DNA of 6,651 nt from an uncultured Clostridia bacterium (GTDB taxonomy: Bacteria > Bacillota > Clostridia > Oscillospirales > CAG-272): contig CAJONA010000072.1 of NCBI GenBank assembly GCA_905235755.1, positions 1 through 6,651 on the forward strand, given 5' to 3'. This document shows, piece after piece, positions 1 through 6,392 of the stretch; positions within the stretch are counted from its first letter, which is position 1; the number at the start of each line of letters is the position of its first letter. Position numbers and translations under genes: made by a program. The notes below the pieces were generated by a model that saw only the letters and a list, made by a program, of their open reading frames with translations, ran no database searches and was not told the DNA's origin.

Positions 1-91
1 CTCCTTTTCTTTCGCTCCCGAAAGAAAAGAGCAAGAACCCTTCGCGGCTTTGCGCGAGAGAAAGCAGCGCGAGCAAGAAAAGTACACCCTT
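1..91 (+). repeat. Dispersed hairpin-containing intergenic repeat, copy A (cut by window edge)
   Basis: Non-coding, purine-rich and GC-rich. It opens with a hairpin whose arms are TTTTCTTTCG (5-14) and CGAAAGAAAA (19-28). Then come, in order, CCTTCGCG (39-46), GCGCGAG (52-58), a second GCGCGAG (67-73) and CAAGAAAAGTACA (74-86). The same blocks in the same order occur on the minus strand at the other end of the window (6355-6486), so the two are diverged copies of one element in opposite orientation. The copy probably extends left of base 1. The right border is my estimate. I see no open reading frame with a ribosome binding site here. Confidence 0.65.
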
Positions 92-129
92 GCGCCGTTG
101 TGGCGCATAGTTCCCGCGATGTTTCGCGG
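91..129. repeat. Two adjacent short perfect hairpins
   Basis: TGCGCC (91-96) and GGCGCA (102-107) form a perfect 6-bp stem with a 5-base loop. CCGCGA (114-119) and TCGCGG (124-129) form a second perfect 6-bp stem with a 4-base loop. A weaker GCGA/TCGC pair at 143-154 is followed by five T residues and could be a poor terminator for a gene to the left. All lie upstream of the GH31 promoter, so they are not part of its transcript. They may belong to the adjacent dispersed repeat or be the end of an upstream transcription unit; the sequence does not decide this. Confidence 0.4.
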
Positions 130-161
130 AAGAAAACGCGGCGCGAAAATTCGCTTTTTCA

Positions 162-190
162 TTGACACGCGCTGCGATATATGGTAAAAT
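162..190 (+). promoter_or_regulatory. Sigma-A promoter of the GH31 gene
   Basis: A consensus TTGACA -35 box (162-167), a 17-base spacer and TAAAAT -10 box (185-190) are preceded by an extended -10 TG (182-183). Transcription should start near 197, giving a leader of about 30 bases to the ATG at 226. This placement rules out the in-frame ATG at 181, which falls inside the promoter. I see no obvious catabolite-control (cre-like) operator next to it. Confidence 0.8.
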
Positions 191-216
191 ATCTTTTGAA
201 AATAATCAACTTTTTT

Positions 217-221
217 GGAGG
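217..221 (+). promoter_or_regulatory. Ribosome binding site deciding the GH31 start
   Basis: GGAGG lies four bases before the ATG at 226. Spacing is slightly short but the match to the anti-Shine-Dalgarno sequence is strong. The alternative ATG at 181 has no such site. Confidence 0.8.
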
Positions 222-225
222 CATT

Positions 226-2439
226 ATGAATTATTTTTCAGCTGATTTAGGCGGAAAAGAACTCCGCATTTCGGCATATTCGAAAGACATCGTGCGCGTG
301 CGCGTCAGCGCCGATTTTGAGCCGACGCTCTTTGAAAGATACGGCATTTATAATCCCGCCGACTGCGAGGGAACGTCTGTCGACGGCGGCGTCAAGGCCG
401 GCAATCTCTCGGTCGTATATAAGGACGGGAAGATAGTATTCTCGTCGAAAAAATTCACGCGCGAAATTGAGATAGGCAAAGATATCGCGTCTGTCACACA
501 GTATATGAACGACAGGCTCTGCAATAATCTGCGCCCCGAATACCGTCAAATAATCGGCGACGAAGCAAAGCGCAACTACGGCACCGTCGATTTTGAAAAA
601 GATCCGAAATACATAGAAATATCGACTGACGGCGAGACTTTTTACGGCCTCGGCGAGAGCAACGAAGACCGCCTCGTGCTCAACGGCAAGACGTACCTCG
701 AACGCGTCATCTATCAGCGCTGCGAGATACCGATACCGTTCATCATGACAAAGGCGGGATACGGCATGCTGTGCAACTCGACGTTCTGGCACGGCGTCGA
801 CGTCTGCGAACGCGACAAAAACAAGGTCGTCTGGTACTTGCCCGACGGCGATATCGATTTTATGATATTCGCGGGCGACACGCTCGGCGACGTGCTCGAA
901 CGCTTCACCTTTGTCACGCGCCGCCCGATGCTCATGCCGAAATGGGCATACGGTCTGACGTTCACCGAGCAGTATTACGCGGATCAATTCGAGGTCATGC
1001 ACACGGCGGAGAAATTCCGCTCCCTCAAACTTCCGTGCGATATGATAAGTCTTGAACCGGGCTGGATGGCGAAGAGATACGACTTTTCCGTCGATAAAAA
1101 GTGGAATACAGAGCGCTTTTTCATAAACGACTGGGCGCGCAGGGAAGATTCGTACGAAGCGAACAAGGGATTCTTTCTTTCGGCTTTGAAGCGGCACGGC
1201 TTTAAAACACAGCTTTGGCTGTGCTGTCAGCACGACTTTACGGCGCACGAGGAGAATCTCGCGGGCAATACGACCGACTTCGGAATTCCGGCGTGGTTCG
1301 ATCACCTCCGTATGTTCGTTTCCGACGGTGCGAGTTCGTTCAAAGTCGATCCGTGCCACGTCTGCGACAGCTCAGACGAGGCGCGCGTGTACGCAAACGG
1401 CAAGGCGGAGCCAGAAATGCACAACCTTATGCAGACGCTCTGCGTCAAAGAGATGTATCAGGGCGCGCGCGCAAAGACGGGAATGAGACCGATGCACCAC
1501 TTCTGCGGCGGATACACGTCGACAGGCGCGTATTCGGCTTGCACTACGGGCGACAACGGCGGCGGCAAAAAGTCGATGGCGTGGATGCTCAATCTCGGCA
1601 TTTCCGCGTTCTCGAACGTCTCGTGCGATATGGATGTGCACAACGTAAAGGCGATGCACTACGGCTTCTTTATACCGTGGTCACAGCTCAACGCGTGGAG
1701 CGGCTTCAATCATCCTTGGTGGGAGACAGACGACGTATATAAGATATTCGAATATTACGACAATCTCAGATATCATCTTATGCCGTACATCTACTCGACG
1801 GCGATAAACGCCAATATGACGGGTATGCCGATTTGCCGCGCTATGCCGCTGATGTTCGACGACGCGGAATGCGCCGACACTGTCAGCCAGTATATGTTCG
1901 GCGAAAATATGCTCGTCGGCACGTTCTCCGATACGATATATCTCCCCGCGGGCTCATCGTGGGTAGATTACTGGACGGGCAAAGTTTACGCGGGCGGACA
2001 GACCGCCGCGCTTGAAATACCCGAAGACCGCGGCGGCGCTCTGTTTATCCGCGGCGGCGCGATAATCCCGACTGAAGCGCCGAAGCAGTATACCGACTGC
2101 AAGGACGCAAAGAGCATCACGCTTGAAATATTCCCCGACGGCAGATCGAGCTATACTTTCTTTGAAGACGACGGCGTTTCGCTCGATTATGAACAAGGCG
2201 CGCGTTCAAGCACGCTCATCGAGTGCGTCAAGGACGAAAAGGAATGTGTGATCACAGTCGGCAAACGTCAAGGCTCGTTTAAAGGCATTACCGACGGCAG
2301 GGAATACACGGCGCGCGTTTTCTTGAAAGAAAAAGTCAAGAAGATAAATGTCGACGGCGTGAAAGTCGATTTTGTCCGCGACGGCGACTATGTCGAGTTC
2401 GTTCTCGGATCCGACGGCACGGCGATTTTGTCGTTCTGA
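226..2439 (+). CDS. Glycoside hydrolase family 31 protein (alpha-glycosidase, substrate unknown)
   Basis: A 737-residue retaining alpha-glycosidase of clan GH-D, predicted cytoplasmic because there is no signal peptide or membrane segment. The N-terminal beta-sandwich carries FYGLGE (139-144). The (beta/alpha)8 barrel starts near PKWAYG (238-243). The nucleophile is Asp375 in FKVDP and the acid/base is Asp443 in TTGDNGG, 68 residues apart as expected for the family. Further landmarks are SCDMDV (466-471), LRY.LMPYIY, YLPAGSSWVDYW, RGGAIIP (609-615) and FEDDG (646-650), the last ones in the C-terminal beta-sandwich. Characterised GH31 members include alpha-glucosidases, alpha-xylosidases, alpha-galactosidases, sulfoquinovosidases and alpha-N-acetylgalactosaminidases. 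The usual WSGD reads TTGD here, and the arginine normally about 16 residues before the acid/base appears to be Cys427, so I do not assign a substrate. It has its own promoter and terminator and no transporter or regulator beside it. The family call is firm; the specificity is open. Confidence 0.95.
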   Translation: MNYFSADLGGKELRISAYSKDIVRVRVSADFEPTLFERYGIYNPADCEGTSVDGGVKAGNLSVVYKDGKIVFSSKKFTREIEIGKDIASVTQYMNDRLCNNLRPEYRQIIGDEAKRNYGTVDFEKDPKYIEISTDGETFYGLGESNEDRLVLNGKTYLERVIYQRCEIPIPFIMTKAGYGMLCNSTFWHGVDVCERDKNKVVWYLPDGDIDFMIFAGDTLGDVLERFTFVTRRPMLMPKWAYGLTFTEQYYADQFEVMHTAEKFRSLKLPCDMISLEPGWMAKRYDFSVDKKWNTERFFINDWARREDSYEANKGFFLSALKRHGFKTQLWLCCQHDFTAHEENLAGNTTDFGIPAWFDHLRMFVSDGASSFKVDPCHVCDSSDEARVYANGKAEPEMHNLMQTLCVKEMYQGARAKTGMRPMHHFCGGYTSTGAYSACTTGDNGGGKKSMAWMLNLGISAFSNVSCDMDVHNVKAMHYGFFIPWSQLNAWSGFNHPWWETDDVYKIFEYYDNLRYHLMPYIYSTAINANMTGMPICRAMPLMFDDAECADTVSQYMFGENMLVGTFSDTIYLPAGSSWVDYWTGKVYAGGQTAALEIPEDRGGALFIRGGAIIPTEAPKQYTDCKDAKSITLEIFPDGRSSYTFFEDDGVSLDYEQGARSSTLIECVKDEKECVITVGKRQGSFKGITDGREYTARVFLKEKVKKINVDGVKVDFVRDGDYVEFVLGSDGTAILSF

Positions 2440-2463
2440 CAATTATATACAAACGTATAAAAC

Positions 2464-2491
2464 AAAAAATCCCCGCTGCTGCGGGGCTTTT
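2464..2491. terminator. Bidirectional intrinsic terminator
   Basis: CCCCGC (2471-2476) and GCGGGG (2481-2486) form a 6-bp GC stem with loop TGCT. To the right is CTTTTC for plus-strand transcripts. To the left is an A-tract (2464-2469) that gives a run of six U in minus-strand transcripts. It sits in the 85-bp gap between two convergent genes and can end both: the GH31 message 25 bases after its stop codon and the DUF11 message about 40 bases after its stop. The minus-strand U-tract is the better one. Confidence 0.85.
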
Positions 2492-2524
2492 CGATTTTGA
2501 GCAAAACTTCCGTTTTTTTGAATA

Positions 2525-3376
2525 TCAGATAGTGCCGTTGACTGTCAGTACGACTGTTCCGGGTGTGATCGTCCATATACCCGTCGTCTCGTCCTGCGTG
2601 AAGGTCGCCGCGGGAACGGTTATAACGCCGCTGACCGTAGCAAATTCGCCTGTCGTTTCGTCGTAGGTGTAGTCGGTACCCTCGTCAAGCGTCACGCCGT
2701 TCAGCGTTACGGTGATATCGCTCAGGATCGGATCGAACGTGTCGGTGAGCACGATGTCCTGCGAAGCGTCGGCAGCCGTGTTGCCCGAGTTCTGAATGAG
2801 GAAAGTATATGTGATATTTCCGTTTTCAACGACTGACGTGGGCGACAGCGACTTGCTTATCGTGAGATTGACCGCACTGCCGGCTGTCACAGTCTCCTCT
2901 GCCGTCGTATCGGCGATGCCTGCGCCGGAGAGCGTGACGGTATTGACTATCGTCGCGCCTGTCGACGGATCGGCATACTCGTTTACGTTCGCGTTGTAAA
3001 TGATCGTAGCGTTGCCGTTCGCGGGAACGGTGATCCCAGTTATGACGAGCGGTTCTTCGGTGCCGACCGTCGGCGCCGTTTGAAGCACGCCGTTCACATA
3101 GTAAAGCAGCGATCCGTCGACGTATGTCAGCGGATATAATGTGTTGCCGCCGAGAGTGTACGCGCCGAGATCGTCTGTCAGCGTAAGGCCGGTGAACGCG
3201 GTTGCGTCCGCATTGACTATGCTGATGACGTACGTCACGTTGCCGCCCGCGCTGTACGAGCCGGACACGGCGGTCTTTGTTACGGAGAGAGAAGATCTTA
3301 TCTCTCCGCTTACGATATTCGATGTCGTGGATGTGCCGTTGTAAGAAAGTGTTGCCTGGTTATAAAAAGTTGCCAT
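2525..3376 (-). CDS. Leaderless two-repeat DUF11 (TIGR01451-type) protein
   Basis: A 283-residue all-beta protein of unknown function. After a short N-terminal segment (MATFYNQATLSYNG) it has two DUF11-like repeats. The first covers about residues 30-165 (core LSVTKTAVSGSYSAGGNVTY, then TGLTLTDDL). The second covers about 170-283 (core LTISKSLSPTSVVENGNITY, then DIVLTDTF). DUF11 domains are Ig-like folds usually found in large secreted surface proteins, but this one has no signal peptide, transmembrane segment or sortase motif. It is very acidic: 26 Asp/Glu against only Arg27, Lys34 and Lys175. It has no Cys or His and one Trp (268). From memory, similar stand-alone proteins of about this length with the same N-terminus and a TVxGT(I/V) end occur in Clostridiales, so I take it as complete. 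The start is set by GGAGG six bases upstream. It is convergent with the GH31 gene and divergent from trkA. A structural or cell-surface role is only a guess. Confidence 0.88.
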   Translation of the reverse strand: MATFYNQATLSYNGTSTTSNIVSGEIRSSLSVTKTAVSGSYSAGGNVTYVISIVNADATAFTGLTLTDDLGAYTLGGNTLYPLTYVDGSLLYYVNGVLQTAPTVGTEEPLVITGITVPANGNATIIYNANVNEYADPSTGATIVNTVTLSGAGIADTTAEETVTAGSAVNLTISKSLSPTSVVENGNITYTFLIQNSGNTAADASQDIVLTDTFDPILSDITVTLNGVTLDEGTDYTYDETTGEFATVSGVITVPAATFTQDETTGIWTITPGTVVLTVNGTI

Positions 3377-3382
3377 GCATAT

Positions 3383-3387
3383 CCTCC
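3383..3387 (-). promoter_or_regulatory. Ribosome binding site of the DUF11 gene
   Basis: On the minus strand GGAGG (complement of CCTCC) lies six bases before the ATG at 3376-3374. It is a perfect site at good spacing and confirms that the protein begins with MATFYNQ, with no room for a signal peptide. Confidence 0.85.
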
Positions 3388-3400
3388 GTTTTTAAAGTCT

Positions 3401-3417
3401 GAAAGGCTTTGCCTTTC
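3401..3417 (-). promoter_or_regulatory. Stem-loop at the predicted 5' end of the DUF11 mRNA
   Basis: GAAAGGC (3401-3407) and GCCTTTC (3411-3417) are perfect 7-bp inverted arms around three bases. The minus-strand -10 box at 3423-3428 predicts a transcript start near 3416-3417, so the mRNA would begin almost exactly with this hairpin, some 13 bases before the ribosome binding site. Family-independent knowledge: 5'-terminal stem-loops can stabilise bacterial mRNAs (for example ompA). It could instead be an operator. Confidence 0.5.
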
Positions 3418-3422
3418 ACTTC

Positions 3423-3428
3423 ATTATA
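3423..3428 (-). promoter_or_regulatory. Probable -10 box of the DUF11 gene
   Basis: The minus strand reads TATAAT, a perfect -10 hexamer, with a start predicted near 3416. No good -35 hexamer lies 16-18 bases upstream (GTAGCC at 17). The would-be spacer contains an interrupted palindrome, TTTTC (3432-3436) and GAAAA (3440-3444), which may be a regulator site. The weak -35 suggests either activator dependence or a different sigma factor; this is inference. Confidence 0.5.
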
Positions 3429-3474
3429 TGATTTTCTTCGAAAACGGCTACTTGATATTATTTTTTAATAAATA

Positions 3475-3503
3475 TTGATTTATTTTTGATTTTGTGCTAA
3501 TAT
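3475..3503 (+). promoter_or_regulatory. Promoter of the trkA-trkH operon
   Basis: TTGATT (3475-3480), a 17-base spacer and TAATAT (3498-3503), with an extended -10 TG at 3495-3496. The start is predicted near 3510, leaving a short leader of about 28 bases before the ATG. The region is very AT-rich. It is back to back with the DUF11 promoter, about 50 bp away. Confidence 0.7.
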
Positions 3504-3507
3504 ATAT

Positions 3508-3521
3508 TTGATTTAAATCAA
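3508..3521. promoter_or_regulatory. Perfect palindrome, FNR-like operator candidate before trkA
   Basis: TTGATTTAAATCAA is a perfect 14-bp palindrome and fits the enterobacterial FNR consensus TTGAT-N4-ATCAA at every fixed position. It covers the predicted transcription start (about 3510) and touches the ribosome binding site, so a bound protein would most simply repress. Which regulator binds is unknown; the Crp/Fnr superfamily is the obvious candidate, but AT-rich DNA can also produce such palindromes by chance. Confidence 0.45.
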
Positions 3522-3528
3522 GGAAAGG
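3520..3528 (+). promoter_or_regulatory. Ribosome binding site of trkA
   Basis: AAGGAAAGG ends nine bases before the ATG at 3538. The match is moderate and is partly covered by the palindrome just upstream. Confidence 0.6.
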
Positions 3529-3537
3529 TAAATTTAT

Positions 3538-4893
3538 ATGAATATCATCATAATCGGCGGAGGCAAACTCGGTTCGATGCTCGTGGAATACCTCATAAAA
3601 GAGGGACATGATATCGCGCTTATCGACAAGAACTATAAGCTGATCGAGAGCATAGTAGGCAAGTACGATATCCTCGGAATTTGCGGCAACGGCGCGAATG
3701 TCGATACGCTCAAAGAGGCGGGCGTCGCAAAAGCGAATATCCTCATCGCCGTTACATCGTCGGACGAAGTGAACGTGCTGTGCGCGCTTGTCGGCAAGAA
3801 ACTCGGCGCAAGACATACCGTTGCGAGAGTGCGCGCGCCGGAGTATTCAAAGCAGCTTTTGTTCATGCGCAACGAGCTCGGAATAGGCATGGCTACAAAT
3901 CCGGAGCTTGAAACGGCGATAGAAATTTCGAGGATACTGCGTTCGATGCATACCGTAAAGATGGAGAGCTTTGCGAGGGGCAGAGCCGACCTCGTCGAGA
4001 TCCCAATGACGGATGATTCGCCGTTCATCGGCGTAAAACTGTGGGAAATATACACAAAATTCAAACTCAAAATACTTATCTGCGCCGTTCAACGCGGCGA
4101 CGAGGTGTATATTCCCGACGGTAATTTTGTGCTTAAAGCGGGAGACGTCGTGCAGATAACGGCGTCGCATTCCGACATCAACGAGATGTTCAAGATACTC
4201 GGCTATGAAAAGCAGAGAGTGCGCTCGGCGTTTATCGTCGGCGGCGGCACGATAGCGTATTATCTCGCGCGAGAGCTCACCGATGTCGGTATAAAGGTAA
4301 AGATAGTCGAGATCTCCGAAAAGAGATGCGTCGAGCTGAGCGAAATGCTGCCGAAGGTCGACGTTATATGCGGCGACGGCACGAACGAAGAACTGCTCAG
4401 CGAGGAAAAGATAGACCAGTTCGACGCGTGCATCGCGCTCACCGGGATCGACGAGGAAAATATCATAATTGCTCTCGCGTCGAAATTTCGCAAGATACCA
4501 TACGTTATATCAAAGGTGAACAACTCCTCTATTCTCCGCCTGCTCAACCGTGAAACGCTCGAAAACATCGTTTCGCCGAAGGTTATTTCAGCAAATCACA
4601 TCGTGCGCTACGTCCGCTCGAAACAGAGCGACACGTCGGGTTCGGTACAGAACCTGTATAAATTCGTAGACAACAAGGTCGAGGCTGTCGAATTCGTCGT
4701 AAGAGAGGAATCCGAGTGTACCGGCAAACCTCTCCGCGCGCTCAAACTCAAACGCGGTATACTTATCGCGTGCATCGTGCGCAACGGCAAGGTCATAATT
4801 CCCGGCGGCGACGATACTATCGAAAAAAATGACAACGTTGTTGTCGTTTCAAGCAACTTTTATTTAAGAAATCTTGACGAAATAATTGGTTGA
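3538..4893 (+). CDS. trkA: Trk system potassium uptake protein TrkA
   Basis: A 451-residue cytosolic, peripheral-membrane regulator that forms a ring under TrkH and gates K+ flow in response to bound nucleotides. Length is close to the classic tandem-RCK TrkA (about 458). Domains in order: RCK_N1 (1 to about 140) with Rossmann loop GGGKLG (7-12) and Asp30 at the end of strand 2; RCK_C1 (about 150-221); RCK_N2 (from about 230) with GGGTIA (235-240) and Glu258 at the end of its strand 2; RCK_C2 (about 380-451, including TGKPLRALKL and a final NLDEIIG). In the second half the last glycine of the GxGxxG pattern is alanine, so the two halves may differ in nucleotide binding. In Bacillota several RCK_C domains bind c-di-AMP, which inhibits uptake; whether this one does cannot be read from sequence. 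It is the first gene of the trkA-trkH operon, behind an extended -10 promoter and an FNR-like palindrome. Confidence 0.96.
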   Translation: MNIIIIGGGKLGSMLVEYLIKEGHDIALIDKNYKLIESIVGKYDILGICGNGANVDTLKEAGVAKANILIAVTSSDEVNVLCALVGKKLGARHTVARVRAPEYSKQLLFMRNELGIGMATNPELETAIEISRILRSMHTVKMESFARGRADLVEIPMTDDSPFIGVKLWEIYTKFKLKILICAVQRGDEVYIPDGNFVLKAGDVVQITASHSDINEMFKILGYEKQRVRSAFIVGGGTIAYYLARELTDVGIKVKIVEISEKRCVELSEMLPKVDVICGDGTNEELLSEEKIDQFDACIALTGIDEENIIIALASKFRKIPYVISKVNNSSILRLLNRETLENIVSPKVISANHIVRYVRSKQSDTSGSVQNLYKFVDNKVEAVEFVVREESECTGKPLRALKLKRGILIACIVRNGKVIIPGGDDTIEKNDNVVVVSSNFYLRNLDEIIG

Positions 4894-4895
4894 TT

Positions 4896-6347
4896 ATGAA
4901 TTACAGAATGATTTGGTATATAATGGGCCAGATATTCAAGGTGGAAGCGGCATTTATGGCGATATCGCTCGCGGTGTCGCTCATTTACGGCGAAAATCTG
5001 CTTGTCGCGTTCGGAGTGACGATATTTGCGCTCATTACCATAGGCGTATTGCTTACATTGAAAAAGCCCGAAAAGCACAACTTTTACGCAAAGGAAGGCT
5101 TTGTAGTCGTCGGAATTTCGTGGTTTGTGCTCTCGCTGTTCGGCGCGCTGCCGTTTTTTATCAGCGAGGAAGTGCCGTCGTTTGTCGACGCGTTCTTTGA
5201 AACGGCGTCGGGATTTACGACGACGGGCGCGTCGGTCATATCCGACGTCGAAGCGCTCTCGCACGGACTGCTGTTCTGGCGCAGTTTTACGCACTGGATA
5301 GGCGGCATGGGCGTGCTGGTGTTCGTGCTCGCCCTCTTTCCCGAGCAGGAGACGCAGTCGATATATCTGTTGAAGGCGGAATCCCCGGGCCCGAAGGTCG
5401 GCAAGATCGTCTCGAAACTCAGGATAACAGCGCGGATACTTTACGGTATATACATAGCGATGACGATAATCGAATTTATAATGCTCGTTTGCGGCGGTAT
5501 GGATGTTTTCGACAGCATTGTCAACTCGTTCGCAACGGCGGGCACGGGCGGTTTCTCGGTCAGAAACGGCGGTATCGCCGATTATAACAGCGCGTACAGC
5601 GAGTATGTTATATCTGCATTTATGATACTGTTCGGCGTAAACTTCAATGTGTTCTATCTTATATTGATAGGCAAGGTCAAGGACGCCGTAAAGAGCGAGG
5701 AGCTGAGGGTATACCTCGGGATAGTTTTTGCGTCTGTCGTCGCTATTTCCGCCGTCAATATGATAAACAATGTCGAAGGCTTTGCCACTGTCGGTGAGTC
5801 ATTCAGGTATTCGCTTTTCCAGGTGGCGTCGGTAATTTCCACAACCGGATTTTCAACAGTCGACTTTGCGGCATGGCCGACGTTTTCGCAGACGCTGCTC
5901 GTCGTTTTGATGTTCTTCGGCGCGTGTGCCGGCTCGACGGGAGGCGGTACAAAGATAGTGCGCAGTATAATCATGTTGAAGAGCGGCTATGCGGAACTCA
6001 AACATTGCATCTCGCCGAACTCCGTCATATCGGTCAAGTTTGAGGGGAAGCCCGTTGAGAACGATGTGATCCGCAGTACAAACGGATACTTTGTGGCGTA
6101 TTTCTCGGTGCTTGCGCTGTCGACGCTTATCGTCAGCTTTGACGGACTTGACTTCACTTCTACGTTCACGGGCGTACTCGCATGTTTGAACAATATAGGG
6201 CCGGCGCTCTCCGAGCTCGGTCCGACGCATAATTTCGGCGGACTCAGCGTGCTGTCAAAGCTTGTGCTCTCGTTTGATATGATCGCCGGCAGGCTCGAAC
6301 TATTCCCGGTACTGCTGCTGCTGTCGCCGAGAACATACAGAAGATGA
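4896..6347 (+). CDS. trkH: Trk system potassium uptake protein TrkH
   Basis: A 483-residue integral membrane K+ translocation subunit of the SKT/TrkH-KtrB superfamily, built from four membrane-pore-membrane repeats. The four filter segments are all present: TTTGAS (108-113), TAGTGG (214-219), STTGF (315-319) and NNIGP (432-436), each with the filter glycine. AGSTGGGTK just after the third repeat is the glycine-rich gating-loop region, and GRLELFPVLLLLSPRTYRR is the typical C-terminus, so the gene is full length. I start it at the ATG at 4896 because MNYRMIWYIMGQ resembles other TrkH N-termini; a TTG at 4890 is in frame and would overlap the trkA stop. No Shine-Dalgarno site precedes it, and the trkA TGA (4891-4893) ends two bases before it, so translation is probably coupled. 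The two products act together. A low-affinity, proton- or sodium-coupled versus channel-like mode cannot be told from sequence. Confidence 0.96.
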   Translation: MNYRMIWYIMGQIFKVEAAFMAISLAVSLIYGENLLVAFGVTIFALITIGVLLTLKKPEKHNFYAKEGFVVVGISWFVLSLFGALPFFISEEVPSFVDAFFETASGFTTTGASVISDVEALSHGLLFWRSFTHWIGGMGVLVFVLALFPEQETQSIYLLKAESPGPKVGKIVSKLRITARILYGIYIAMTIIEFIMLVCGGMDVFDSIVNSFATAGTGGFSVRNGGIADYNSAYSEYVISAFMILFGVNFNVFYLILIGKVKDAVKSEELRVYLGIVFASVVAISAVNMINNVEGFATVGESFRYSLFQVASVISTTGFSTVDFAAWPTFSQTLLVVLMFFGACAGSTGGGTKIVRSIIMLKSGYAELKHCISPNSVISVKFEGKPVENDVIRSTNGYFVAYFSVLALSTLIVSFDGLDFTSTFTGVLACLNNIGPALSELGPTHNFGGLSVLSKLVLSFDMIAGRLELFPVLLLLSPRTYRR

Positions 6348-6354
6348 TAAAAAC

Positions 6355-6392
6355 AAAATGTACTTTTCTTGAAAGAGAAGAGTACATTTTTT
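6355..6392 (+). terminator. Intrinsic terminator of the trkA-trkH operon
   Basis: TGTACTTTTCTT (6359-6370) and GAGAAGAGTACA (6375-6386) pair over 12 bp with two G-U pairs, closed by a GAAA loop. Outer A residues (6355-6358) pair with the first T residues, and six T (6387-6392) follow. It begins seven bases after the trkH stop. One arm is also part of the dispersed repeat (see 6355-6486). Confidence 0.85.

Noticed and set aside
181..225. N-terminal extension of the GH31 protein from the ATG at 181
   Set aside because: It lies within the promoter, while the ATG at 226 has a GGAGG site.
247..1359. Long open frame (370 codons) on the minus strand opposite the GH31 gene
   Set aside because: Its product is rich in Arg, Val and Ala with no recognisable domain, it lacks a ribosome binding site, and it is explained by the codon bias of the GH31 gene, which shows every family motif in the other strand.
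3448..3816. Minus-strand open frame overlapping the trkA start and promoter
   Set aside because: It runs antisense through trkA, has no ribosome binding site and no recognisable domain.
4890..4895. TTG at 4890 as the trkH start
   Set aside because: The ATG two codons later gives the usual TrkH N-terminus; TTG has no supporting ribosome binding site, though it is not strictly excluded.
4860..5294. Minus-strand open frame across the trkA-trkH junction
   Set aside because: Strongly basic, low-complexity product, antisense to two securely identified genes.
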